Source: Isochrysis galbana (lineage: Eukaryota; Haptophyta; Isochrysidales; Isochrysidaceae). Taken from it: DNA of 64,000 nucleotides. Within the stretch, counting starts at the first letter, position 1. Every line of letters begins with the position of its first letter. The stretch covers positions 1,896,202 through 1,960,201 of the forward strand of contig CM030938.1 in assembly GCA_018136815.1 (NCBI GenBank), given 5' to 3'. Of the stretch, positions 32,064-41,347 are shown piece after piece. A program made the position numbers and the translations under genes. Below the pieces are notes generated by a model, which was not told the DNA's origin, ran no database searches, and saw only the letters and a program-made list of their open reading frames with translations.

Positions 32064-32458
32064 GAAGCCTCAGGCCGATGCACTTCTTCAAGTGTGCATA
32101 TGAACCACTCTCAGGCTCAAAAGATACCATGGGAAAGATACATCTAGTGTGGCATGTGAATGTGGCATCTCGCATCTCACATGTATTGTGTTGTATTCAT
32201 TATTGATGTTGCGCCATTTCAAGTAAGTGTTACGGGCCAATTTATCTGTGAGCGTAGCTAGAGATATGGGCCTGGAGTAGAGTGAAGTCTACAAGGATCT
32301 TGAGGCTTGAAGGACGGCATATTAAGGTCGCGTTCCGTCAATTATGGGACATCACTCAAATGGAGCCATCGAATATCCGGAGCCATCGAATATCCATAGT
32401 CGTTTACAACAATATTCACATACTCTCACCCTCAAAAACTATTGTTATAGTTTTAGCG

Positions 32459-33019
32459 ATGGAGCGCGCGCCGACCGCTCCCACCTCCCAGCCCCCCGCC
32501 GTCACGACGCCCCACCGGGGACGCCCCAAGCCGCCGGAGCCGAAGCGCTCGCAGGCCGCCCCCCTGACCGACAGCGATGTGGACATGATCCTCCCGCCCT
32601 CGCCTCCTCAGCAGCCACACAAGCAGGGAACAGGCAGAGTCCTGTTCCCTGCAGACCAGCAGAGCCAGCCTCTGGCCCTGCCGCTTGCCTCTGCCGCCAT
32701 GCCACCACAACAAGGACTCCCCATGGTGGGTGGGAGCCCTGCTGCCACCCCCATGGAGGCAACTCCTACCTTCAGTGCACCCCACGGGGGCGGGCACTTG
32801 ACTCAACAATCAATCATTGGAGCCTTTACGGCTTCCAACCCCTCCAACAACACAGCACAGAAGTCGTACGCTGAGGCGGCCGGCCCCAAAGGGAAGCTCC
32901 CACAAGAAGCACAGAAAGCCCCGAGAGAGAGCGCGGAGAAGGGGGTGGGCGGAGCGAGGGCTCCGCTCACCGGAAAATATGTAAGTCCCGCACCTGTTTA
33001 CAGGAGAAGTCGGGACTGA
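32459..33019 (+). CDS. Retroelement-associated ORF (MERAP type), copy 1
   Basis: A 186-aa Pro/Gln/Ala-rich protein opening MERAPTAPTSQPPAV, with PPSPPQQPHKQGTG, LTQQSIIGAFTASNPSNNT and AQKSYAEAAGPKGK. Its start context (ACTATTGTTATAG..ATGGAGCGCGCG) matches that of the ORF at 33467 (ACTATCGTTATAACG..ATGGAGCGCGCC), so both descend from one element ORF1 or gag-like gene. The last ~35 codons are read through the 3' part of a family A repeat inserted at ~32920, so the native C-terminus is lost. No zinc knuckle or RT is seen. Confidence 0.45.
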   Translation: MERAPTAPTSQPPAVTTPHRGRPKPPEPKRSQAAPLTDSDVDMILPPSPPQQPHKQGTGRVLFPADQQSQPLALPLASAAMPPQQGLPMVGGSPAATPMEATPTFSAPHGGGHLTQQSIIGAFTASNPSNNTAQKSYAEAAGPKGKLPQEAQKAPRESAEKGVGGARAPLTGKYVSPAPVYRRSRD

Positions 33020-33265
33020 GGACGCCGCCAGCCCGGTAGGCATAGGAGGAAGGGGGGAACGGATCACCGGGGGGGGGCGCGGGCCACCGACCATATCTAA
33101 GCCCTTTTCCCCTATCCCCCTAGTAGTGCACGGGGGGAGTCGCCTGATGGCGGGGGGGAAAGGGCCGGGAGAGAGGGGGTGTAGAAAGTTTTGCTGCGTG
33201 AGTAGAAAGTAGAGGGTCCACGGCCGCGTGTGCGGTGAGACTATTAAGAAGTTAATCCTTCTCCC
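32920..33265 (+). repeat. Family A dispersed repeat, 3' part inside ORF
   Basis: Matches 29768-30100 and 35508-35840 (GCGCGGAGAAGGGGGTGGGC, AAGTCCCGCACCTGTTTACA, TAGTAGTGCACGGGGGGAGT, GGCCGCGTGTGCGGTGAGAC). It supplies the stop codon of the upstream ORF. Confidence 0.8.
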
Positions 33266-33466
33266 CCCCCCCCCCCCGCCCCCCGGTGCTTTTCCCTGGT
33301 GAGTCGCCCGACGTAGCACGTAGCAGGTCGGTTCGCCTTACTGGGTTTTCACCCATTGTAACTTATTGGGGATTAGAATGGGCGGGAGCCGGGGGTCTGC
33401 GAGGGGGGAGATGTGGAGGGGTGCATAGGTGTATGTCTCTCCAACTATCGTTATAACGATAGGGTC
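33266..33466 (+). repeat. Repeat D segment ahead of second MERAP ORF
   Basis: GGTGAGTCGCCCGACGTAG, ACTGGGTTTTCACCCA, GGGAGCCGGGGGTCTGCGAG and GGGGTGCATAGGTGTATG. The same series occurs at 29280-29330, 23030-23110 and 30940-30990. It forms the leader of the ORF at 33467. Confidence 0.55.
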
Positions 33467-34351
33467 ATGGAGCGCGCCCCGCTCCCCTCCTCTCTCTCCG
33501 CCCCCCCCGCCGCGCTGGCTGACCAAGCCATGACTGACGCCCTGCTGCCGCAGCGACCTCCAGCCAGGGCCACGCCAGCCCAGGTACTCGCGGGCCACGC
33601 CCCGACACACGGCCCCAGATGCGCTCGGACAGCCCACAACGCAGAATCGCACAGAACACCAACACAACTCAGCCAACACAGACAAGCCCATGCACACCCA
33701 GAGCTCCAGAGCTCAGACTTCCATAGGGAAAGCCTCCGGGCTGGGCCCCTACAACGCCGCGGCACTGACCAAGTGCGCCAGCACGAGGCACAGACCCGGC
33801 CGGTCAAACAGACCACCTACAAACAACTGCTGGAGGCATGCAGCACCACCTGCAAGCCCCAGCAGTCAGGCACCCAAGCGAAGGTGAACACCCCATGTGG
33901 ATCGTATGGAATACCACACACCCGACAAGATTCAGCCACGCGTGATAAGCGGAGGCCAGTTGAAACACGAGAGGCGCACAAGCAACCCAGAAAAGCACTT
34001 CCAACTTCACAACCACCATTTCAATCCAAGCCAACAACACAACAGAGGCTGGGCGCCTCGCCTGAATGCAAGGCGGAAGGGTCCCGCAGGGACCCAAAGC
34101 TTGGAATACCCTCGTGCACAATGCCCGGCCAGACGCCCGTGGGGCTGACCCGGCACCCCCCACCTCGCAACCCCACACAGACAAACCCCCATGGGGGAGG
34201 TGAGCAAGAGGACGAACACGAACAAGCATACGAGGAAGATTTCTCGCAAATCATAATGACCTTCACCTCCACGGACCGTGGGATCAGGATCAAAGACGAG
34301 GAGGCGTTCAGCGCCATCGTGGCTCACCTCAACAAGCTTGAGAAGGCGTAG
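33467..34351 (+). CDS. Retroelement-associated ORF (MERAP type), copy 2
   Basis: A 294-aa Gln/Pro/Thr/His-rich, basic protein starting MERAPLPSSLSAPPAALAD. It has mostly disordered composition and ends in an acidic/amphipathic tail (EQEDEHEQAYEEDFSQIIMT, then TSTDRGIRIKDEEAFSAIVA and LNKLEKA). Common origin with the ORF at 32459 is shown by the shared start context and first residues. Repeat D copies precede (33290-33440) and follow it (34520-34690), so the element probably spans about 33270-34700. I infer an ORF1/gag-like nucleic-acid-binding protein of a non-autonomous retroelement; no RT is adjacent. Confidence 0.45.
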   Translation: MERAPLPSSLSAPPAALADQAMTDALLPQRPPARATPAQVLAGHAPTHGPRCARTAHNAESHRTPTQLSQHRQAHAHPELQSSDFHRESLRAGPLQRRGTDQVRQHEAQTRPVKQTTYKQLLEACSTTCKPQQSGTQAKVNTPCGSYGIPHTRQDSATRDKRRPVETREAHKQPRKALPTSQPPFQSKPTTQQRLGASPECKAEGSRRDPKLGIPSCTMPGQTPVGLTRHPPPRNPTQTNPHGGGEQEDEHEQAYEEDFSQIIMTFTSTDRGIRIKDEEAFSAIVAHLNKLEKA

Positions 34352-34514
34352 ACCTTGAACCAGAATTCTTAGCCAAAAGCTCGTCGGGCCCATGGGAGAT
34401 CTTGGTCTCGGCCGACTGCGCGCAACAATACAAGGGGATAGAAGGGCGAAGTATAGCAAACGGTGTATGGTACCGACTAGTAATAGGTGTGTAGCCCCGA
34501 ATCTTCAGACTTTT

Positions 34515-34700
34515 TTTTTTTAGGTGTATGTCTCTGTGCATCAACATGCGTCGAGCGTCGAGGCGTACGGGCAGGTGCGCTGAGGGGTGAGGGTTGTCGT
34601 GTTAGTACCGGGCTAGTGAGAGCAGTGGTACTAATACTACTAATGCTCAGTTCTATTATTATTATTAGCTCAGTTCTAATGCTCAGTTCTATAGGAGCCA
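34515..34700 (+). repeat. Retroelement tail-like repeat D, copy 3
   Basis: TAGGTGTATGTCTCTGTGCA, GTACGGGCAGGTGCGCTGAG, CCGGGCTAGTGAGAGCAGTG and ATGCTCAGTTCTATTATTAT. It follows the 33467 ORF as copy 2 follows the 30 kb segment. Confidence 0.6.
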
Positions 34701-34764
34701 CAATAGCCCCAATATAGCTATCGGGGGCCCCCAAGGAGCTATCGGGGGAATATCCCCCCCCGAT

Positions 34765-34930
34765 CACCAACAACCCTCCCGATCTGCTCGGCCTCAGAGG
34801 GTGGACGCGACGGCCGCTTCGACAGCTACTGCCCAAGGTGGTCTGGGGGGCCGCCCTCGGCGGAGGGGCCGACTGAGAGAGGAGCCGCGTCGGCGCGCCC
34901 CATCGCAACAATCTATAACGTTAGTTGCAT
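34765..34930 (+). repeat. Dispersed repeat C, copy 2
   Basis: Counterpart of 17700-17890, including CTGCTCGGCCTC, GGACGCGACGGCCGCTTCGA and ATCTATAACGTTAGTTGC. Confidence 0.45.
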
Positions 34931-35084
34931 TTGCTCTCTGCATGTGGGACCCCCACATGTCCTTGTCACATCGCGCACCATAAGAATAAGAATTTCCTTG
35001 AAATAGCCATGAAGGCCTTCATACACCTCACAGTTCGGCATTTGATGGGTCAACACAAGTCTAGGGCTAAACACTTGCAAGTTC

Positions 35085-35855
35085 AACTAAGTTTATACTT
35101 GGTTCGCCCATGGGGGGGCACGAGCCCCCCCTCTCTCTCCACTCCTCCCCTGCCGTGGGGGAGGAACCACCCATCCTCCTGGCATGCCTGATGGCTTGCC
35201 AGGAGCCAGGAGGCCACTGACCTGCTGACCCACTCTCCCACTGACAGGCACACCTGGTTCGCTCGTCCTGGCCCCTCGTGGCCAGCCCATCGCTCCAACC
35301 CCCCCTCCCCCCCTGGTCGACAGGCAGACAAGTGCAGATTGGGGGCCCCAGAGGCTCGGGAGCGCCAGCGAGGGAGAGGCAGGGGAGGCCAGGGCCCAGC
35401 CCGCCAGCCTCCTCTGCCCCCAAGGCTGGCCTCCAGGAGCCTCCAGGGGTCGCCAGGGGCAGCTGCAGGCCTGCCGCAGGCGCGCCATCGCGCGTGCCGC
35501 AGGAGAGGGGAGAGAGAGCGCGGAGAAGGGGGTGGGCGGAGCGAGAGCTGCGCCCACCGAAAAATAGGTAAGTCCCGCACCTGTTTACAGGATAAGTCGG
35601 GGCTGAGACCGCCGCCCACTTGGAGACACAGGAGGAAGGGGGGGAATGATCACCGGGGGGGAGGCGCGGGCCACCGGACCATATCTAAGCCCTTCACCCC
35701 TATCCCCCTAGAAGTGCACGGGGGGAGTCGCCTCATGGCGGGGGGAGAAGGGCCGGGGGAATGGGGGTGTAGAAAGTTTTCCTACGTGAGTAGAAAGTAG
35801 AGGGTCCGCGGCCGCGTGTGCGGTGAGACTATTAAAAGGTTTATTTATTTAAACA
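35085..35855 (+). repeat. Family A dispersed repeat, long copy 2
   Basis: Near-identical to 29345-30112, with small indels around 35205-35240 and 35395. It ends CGGTGAGACTATTAAAAGG, then TTTATTTATTTAAAC. The words AAACACTTGCAAGTTCAA flank it (35070-35085 and 35851-35868), so a ~17-bp direct repeat (ACACTTGCAAGTTCAA) brackets the copy and is the best candidate for its target-site duplication. Confidence 0.85.
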
Positions 35856-36055
35856 CTTGCAAGTTCAAGCAAGCAACCTGAGAAATAGAGCAGAGACCAA
35901 CGTTCGCGCGAGCTCGCTTCTTCGCCCCGCCCTGCTTCGCCTCAATTGCGCGTCTCATGCTGCTCATGTTCGGATTGCATGAAACGTTCAAGCATCCTCG
36001 GGAGATTCCGCGGATCTTAATGGCGACCGTGCGCGCACACAACGCCAATCGCCGA

Positions 36056-39000
36056 TCATAGCGCCGCCAATTCCTCACCGAATGAGCGTAGCTCGTCAAG
36101 ACTGACGTCGCTAGTCTTAGGGTCCCAACGCATAAGCGCTTGTAGACACCCACGGAATGAGATTGGCTTGCGCACGATGGGGATGGACTTCCCTGGATGT
36201 TGCGGGCTCGCCCAATAATCTTCACCAGTTCTCCGGCTCGTGTACCGGTTCCAGCCTTGACCCGGCGCCTGAGTGGACGGAATGGCATGGCCGGGGAACA
36301 ACAGCATGCCCCTGAAGGGCCAACAGATCCCATCGTATCCTTGCCGTGCGCGATGATCAGCCTCAACGAGAGCAAGTGGAACCTCTTTAAGACTATACTC
36401 CGTCTTCAGCCGTATAGGCATCGTTTGAGCCACAGCGGTGTCGCCGGCGGAAACCTCGTCAAAATCCTCCACACCACCGTAACCCATCTTACCATAGCCC
36501 CTGCTGCCACCCACCCCGACGACAGATTGGCGGATCACTTCATTATCTCTTTGGAGCGCGTCAACTAGCAGGGAGAGACGACGGCGACGCTCCGCGTACG
36601 GTAGCTTTCGAACGTCATCGCCCGCGAGCACTGCCGCGTCGTACACGTGCACTGCGTCGCGCAATGAGGTGCCGATCTTTTCGGTCACTTTTTCGGCTAT
36701 GAGCAACGTAGCACGCGGTAGGCGGACCCCAATTATGGGTTCCCATCCGCGACCCCCCCAAACGAAAGCAACGCCACGCACATTGCCAACATCCGCGCCG
36801 AAGATGAGGGCTGGTGGCATGTCGGAAGCGGACGGCATGACGACCCAATCTGCTGGCACGGCAAAATGGCTCTTTGGGGCACTAGGCGGCCGAAGCATCA
36901 CGCGCATGAGCGATTGCGGCTGCACCACACGGGGAAGTTGCTCGCCGCACTCCACATCGAGGGCGTACGCCTCATCAGGAGTCGAGCGACGGGGCGGCGG
37001 CGGCGGCATATCGGGGATCCGCCACGCGGCGAGGCAGTCATCACGCGTTGCCGATTGGTCGCAGGAGCGAGATCCCTTCTCTCGCATGTAAGCAACGAGA
37101 CGTCGTAGAGCACGGCGTTGCAACCTGCCGATCCTATCATTCGACTCCCGCAGGTACCCGCCGAGGGACGACCCCTGTATCACTTCGCGAGGCACAAGCT
37201 CTAGCACGTCGGTACCGTTGATGTCTAGCGAGGAGGGCCCCCAGCTTGGCTTGAGCTCGTTGATGCGGTCATTGATGGTCAGGAGGTGCTGGAAGAGGGA
37301 GGCACCTGCCCCATCGCCACGTAGGCCCCGACATATGACGTATCGCTCTGAGTTCGCGGGTCGCGATTGCGCGGGCTTATACAAGGCGATGGAGCTAAAG
37401 TGAGCTCCCATGAGGTATAGCAGTCCGGCCGAGAAGGGCGTGAAGAGATCGAAGGCCTTGCACACAAAATGTCCGCCCTCGCGAAGGGTGCCGACAGCGG
37501 CGGCGAATTGCCCGAGCAACAGCTGCTTGTTCATCAACTCCTGGATATTCTCCTTTCCGGAGACGTCGAAGCCGCCGTCAGCCATCATCATGTGTAGGCC
37601 GTAGCCATCAGTTTGTCGCATCACGAGAGCACGTAGAGCACGCAGATTTTCGGAGCTGTAGAGGTCGCCATCATTGTTTGGGCCGTAGTACGGATGAAAC
37701 AGCTCGGGCGGCGCGGCCCCATGGAACCGCCCGGGCGTAAAGTCATGATCGCCGCGCAAGGTGAAGCCGAAACCCTTTGCAGATCCACCGCGCCGCCACA
37801 AGACGTACTCGGAGAAGCCTCCAGGTCCGGCGGCAACGTCGCCAAAGAAGAGCAGCCCCGGTGCAGGCTTGGGGGGTCTTGGCAGCGGGGGCTGCCCGCC
37901 GGATGGGACATATCCAAGTTGTGGAGCCTCAGCGGCCGCCCGATAGTGCCACCCAACCATTTGTTCGAAGGCGACGGCAGGTTGTGGCGCATCGGCACAC
38001 GAGAATAAACCCTCGAGTGCGGCGTCGATCGCTGCCATCTTGAGTGCTGCACGATTCAGAAAGAATTCCTTCTTGATACCCTCGAACGGGTTTGCACGCG
38101 CACGCGCATCGTCGAACGCTCGCCGATCCGTGAGGGCATCTAGTGCTGTTTTGGCCACGAGCATTCCGCGCAACACCTCAGAGTCAGTGTGGTCCGTCTC
38201 CTCATCAATTGAGGCCTTTCTCGCGCCCTCTACTACCCACTGGCGCATCTCGTCCGTAGACGGGCGTGGCAGTGCAAGCGTCTCCAGCCAGTTGACGACG
38301 GGGAGCACAGCAATCTCGTCCTCTCCTAGTGGCTCAGCGACGGGCGCGTCGTCGTCGGTTATGCCCGCTGCCCGGAAGCCCAGGCCAAACGACCCGAGGT
38401 TGCCCTTCTCTTCGATGGGACGAGAGATCCCTTGCTCTGCTATGCCAAGGCCTGTTCCCTCCGACCACCCCATCTTCCGCATCATTGCCTCCGCCTGTGC
38501 GCTCATCCTTGTGCCTCCGCTGCCTATAGAGGGACCCGTTGAGGAGCCCATCCCGTTGCTTGATGCGCTAGTGCACCCGCCAGCAAGACTGCCCGGCTCG
38601 GTTGCTCGGACAAAGTTGCATGCCATGCTGCACCTCGCATGCTGTTGCATTGTGCTGCCTTCATGCTCTTCTAGCCTAGGCTTCTTCGAGGATGCAGCCA
38701 TTCCGATGATGCCAGCTTCTCTAAGCTGTGCAGCTACGCGTGACATCTCGTCTACTGATCGCTTACGAAGAACGAGCTCACCGCCTGGGGCACCCGGCGG
38801 AGCCCAGACGGGGAGCGGCGTGGCGGCGCCATATAGCGGGTCAGCGTCATCGAAAAGATCGCCCCCAGCCACCCGCTGCATCGTGTTACTTGCCGGTCCA
38901 ATGTCCCATGCAGGTGCATGTGATGGCTCATCCGAATAGGCTATATGTGCGTCGGCTTGCCAGGCTGCGTCAGGCGCACGAGAACGCCCTGGCTCCTCAT

Positions 39001-41347
39001 CAGAAGATGCTGCGTAGGCATCGCCACGCAGTGCCGCAGTGGGTGCGGCAGGTTGTCCTGTATCGTCATCTGATGACGCGGCGTATGCATCGCCTTGTCT
39101 GTCGGACTGCTGGGTTTCGCTAGCTGCAGGGGGCTGCCTGGCCCCATCATCAAACGAGGCAGCGTATGCTCCAGCGAGCTTCGCCCCACTTGTGGCGGCG
39201 GAGGTTCGCATCTCATCATCCGAAGACGCTGCGTATGCGTCGCCTTGCTGGGCAGCGCGATTGGTAGCGCTGGCTGCACGAGGCTGTGCCGTCTCCTCAT
39301 CTGATGAAGCTGCGTACGCATACCTGTCATGATCTGCGTTTTCGGGCAGGGGCTGATCAAAGGAGTCCATCGTGAAGGGATCCGGCGACGCCGGAGCGAG
39401 GGATGCCGGCTGCGGAGACCGATTCCCGAACGATTCCGGGCGTGGGGAGGGCGGCGAGCGGCGAGGATACATAGACTGTTGGACAGCCAGAAGAGGCGGC
39501 GGCGCGAACATAGTTTGCTCCTGAGCGGAGGGCCTCGATGGCGGCGGTGGTGGCGGCAGCACGTAATCGTTGGTGTACTCATAGCCCCCGGGCACCTCAC
39601 GAAAAGACTTATCCGTTGGCGCTTTCTGGTCTTCGTGGGGCACGTTGGGAAAGGTGCAAGGTAAGCGGCGCGCAGAGGGCATCGGGACGTGCTCTGGCTC
39701 TGAGGCGGACACGTAGAGCATTTGGCGATGGTCAGTGGAGCGTCGAGAATTCCGCGGTTGGCGCATCAAATGTATCACACGGACGCCGCGGCGCTCGACA
39801 GCATTGACGTTTGGCGTGAGATCCTCGAACCGGGATATGATGAGAACAGCTCGGATGGCACCCGAGTTGATAAGCCGGGCCAGCCATTCGGCGCAGTGCT
39901 CATTGGACATGTAGTGGTAGTACACATATGATATCACCGCGAGGTCAATGGATTCCCAACCGCCCGTCTTGGCGAGCAAGCCATCGCCGTCGTTCACGTC
40001 CCACACATCGAATCGCAAACCAAGCGACTCCGCGCACGGCCGCCATGCCCCCTGCAGGTCAAGCGAGAGAAGATCCGGTTCGACGTGTGGCAGATGGGAC
40101 GCACAGAACTCGCGAACGGCCACGAGCTCAAAACCGGGCCCACCACCGAGAGAGGCTACGCGAAAAGGCTGCCCGCTGCCAGGCGACGCATCCAGTTCAT
40201 TGCGGAAGGCCCCCATATTGAAGGCGCGCTCCATAGCGGCCGTCCCTTCCGTGAAGCGTTGGATTGACTTGAGTCGCATGTACTCGGCCTGCAGCCCAAG
40301 ATGCGCATAATTCTCTTGGGACCATGTGATTCCGCCTGCACGCATGTTGGGCTTTTGCGCATAAATGCGCTCGCCCTCCCGGCGAAGTGCACCGCCATCT
40401 TCTTCCTCCGCCAGTGCCGTGAGCGCCTGGCGCATGAGCGGCGTCGCCACCTCGAGCAACTTCAGAAGCATCTTGTGGCCCAGCGCGCTGGTCTGAAACG
40501 GCCACTGCTTCCGCCGATCCTGGAAATAGACGACGGACCCGTCGGCTTGAGCCTGGATCGCCCCAGCAAAAGGATCGCGTTCGACGACCACGGCGCTCTT
40601 GCGCTTGGTCTCCTTCTTTTGAGGTAGGCGTGAGCGCTGTAGCGCCTCTGACTCCGCTCCATCGATGATCATCATTCGTGGCGCCCGCTGCTCGATTCCC
40701 ATCCCATTCTTCGTGCTCGAGCGCCCTAGCTGCATTGTTTGGCGTGACGACTTGGGCAACGCGATGCGGACTTGTGCATCCTTGTTCTCGCGATGCGCCG
40801 ACGGTGCTCGCGCCGTGGAAGATGCACTGAGAGATGGGAGTGGTGGCAGCGGCTTGGAGCGCGCGCTGGTGGGCAGCGTGTATGCCGCCTTCAATGCCTC
40901 TCGCGCCGAGTCGCGCACGCGAAACGGAAGCTGCTCGCTTGAAACCGGGTGCGGCTGGCGGTCTCTAATAATTGCCTCGAGGCTGAAGCCCTGCTCGATG
41001 TTCCACTCTATGGAGGCGAGCGCGCCCTCGGCGCAGAGCGGGGGGTTCTCGCTCCGCTTTTGAGCATACAACTTCATCACACTGCCAAGCACCACCGATG
41101 CCTCACGCCAGCTCGGAGCGCCACCCTCCGTGCCGAGTGAGGCGAGCGCTGCACCAAGCGGAGCAGAGCGCTCATCGGCGGCGGCGGCACGCAACAGCGC
41201 GTCAATCTTCGGTTGGTGCTCACGCACCGCCCGCGCGCTCGCCTTGCCCAGCGCGAGCAGCAGCTCGATCCGTCGTGACGGGGTCGCCTCCGCCCACCGC
41301 TCTGCCTCAGCCACCCACCAGGGCGGAGCGCTGCCCGCGTCGCCCAT
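36056..41347 (-). CDS. Two-methyltransferase fusion with G-patch and CMTR1-like cap 2'-O-MTase
   Basis: Intronless 1763-aa protein; start at 41347 (MGDAGSAPPWW), since upstream codons are C-rich 5' UTR. Domains, by residue: helical N-terminus (1-170); class I Rossmann methyltransferase about 350-580, with RVASLGGGPGFELVAVREF near 395, LLSLDLQGAW and SIDLAVISYVYYHYM; a linker with PPPPPP; five or six imperfect DAYAASSDDE repeats about 670-800; G-patch about 942-995 (MMRKMGWSEGTGLGI, GLGF); and an RrmJ/FtsJ cap-1 methyltransferase about 1090-1420. The last has the catalytic K-D-K-E set visible as NRAALK, MADGGFD, VCKAFDLFTPF and SERYVICRG, and the SAM loop FFGDVAAGPGGFSEYVLWR. The C-terminal ~350 residues occupy the place of the guanylyltransferase-like domain of human CMTR1. 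G-patch plus FtsJ is the CMTR1 layout; the extra N-terminal methyltransferase is not. Expected role: ribose methylation of the first mRNA nucleotide, in the nucleus. Confidence 0.88.
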   Translation of the reverse strand: MGDAGSAPPWWVAEAERWAEATPSRRIELLLALGKASARAVREHQPKIDALLRAAAADERSAPLGAALASLGTEGGAPSWREASVVLGSVMKLYAQKRSENPPLCAEGALASIEWNIEQGFSLEAIIRDRQPHPVSSEQLPFRVRDSAREALKAAYTLPTSARSKPLPPLPSLSASSTARAPSAHRENKDAQVRIALPKSSRQTMQLGRSSTKNGMGIEQRAPRMMIIDGAESEALQRSRLPQKKETKRKSAVVVERDPFAGAIQAQADGSVVYFQDRRKQWPFQTSALGHKMLLKLLEVATPLMRQALTALAEEEDGGALRREGERIYAQKPNMRAGGITWSQENYAHLGLQAEYMRLKSIQRFTEGTAAMERAFNMGAFRNELDASPGSGQPFRVASLGGGPGFELVAVREFCASHLPHVEPDLLSLDLQGAWRPCAESLGLRFDVWDVNDGDGLLAKTGGWESIDLAVISYVYYHYMSNEHCAEWLARLINSGAIRAVLIISRFEDLTPNVNAVERRGVRVIHLMRQPRNSRRSTDHRQMLYVSASEPEHVPMPSARRLPCTFPNVPHEDQKAPTDKSFREVPGGYEYTNDYVLPPPPPPSRPSAQEQTMFAPPPLLAVQQSMYPRRSPPSPRPESFGNRSPQPASLAPASPDPFTMDSFDQPLPENADHDRYAYAASSDEETAQPRAASATNRAAQQGDAYAASSDDEMRTSAATSGAKLAGAYAASFDDGARQPPAASETQQSDRQGDAYAASSDDDTGQPAAPTAALRGDAYAASSDEEPGRSRAPDAAWQADAHIAYSDEPSHAPAWDIGPASNTMQRVAGGDLFDDADPLYGAATPLPVWAPPGAPGGELVLRKRSVDEMSRVAAQLREAGIIGMAASSKKPRLEEHEGSTMQQHARCSMACNFVRATEPGSLAGGCTSASSNGMGSSTGPSIGSGGTRMSAQAEAMMRKMGWSEGTGLGIAEQGISRPIEEKGNLGSFGLGFRAAGITDDDAPVAEPLGEDEIAVLPVVNWLETLALPRPSTDEMRQWVVEGARKASIDEETDHTDSEVLRGMLVAKTALDALTDRRAFDDARARANPFEGIKKEFFLNRAALKMAAIDAALEGLFSCADAPQPAVAFEQMVGWHYRAAAEAPQLGYVPSGGQPPLPRPPKPAPGLLFFGDVAAGPGGFSEYVLWRRGGSAKGFGFTLRGDHDFTPGRFHGAAPPELFHPYYGPNNDGDLYSSENLRALRALVMRQTDGYGLHMMMADGGFDVSGKENIQELMNKQLLLGQFAAAVGTLREGGHFVCKAFDLFTPFSAGLLYLMGAHFSSIALYKPAQSRPANSERYVICRGLRGDGAGASLFQHLLTINDRINELKPSWGPSSLDINGTDVLELVPREVIQGSSLGGYLRESNDRIGRLQRRALRRLVAYMREKGSRSCDQSATRDDCLAAWRIPDMPPPPPRRSTPDEAYALDVECGEQLPRVVQPQSLMRVMLRPPSAPKSHFAVPADWVVMPSASDMPPALIFGADVGNVRGVAFVWGGRGWEPIIGVRLPRATLLIAEKVTEKIGTSLRDAVHVYDAAVLAGDDVRKLPYAERRRRLSLLVDALQRDNEVIRQSVVGVGGSRGYGKMGYGGVEDFDEVSAGDTAVAQTMPIRLKTEYSLKEVPLALVEADHRARQGYDGICWPFRGMLLFPGHAIPSTQAPGQGWNRYTSRRTGEDYWASPQHPGKSIPIVRKPISFRGCLQALMRWDPKTSDVSLDELRSFGEELAAL

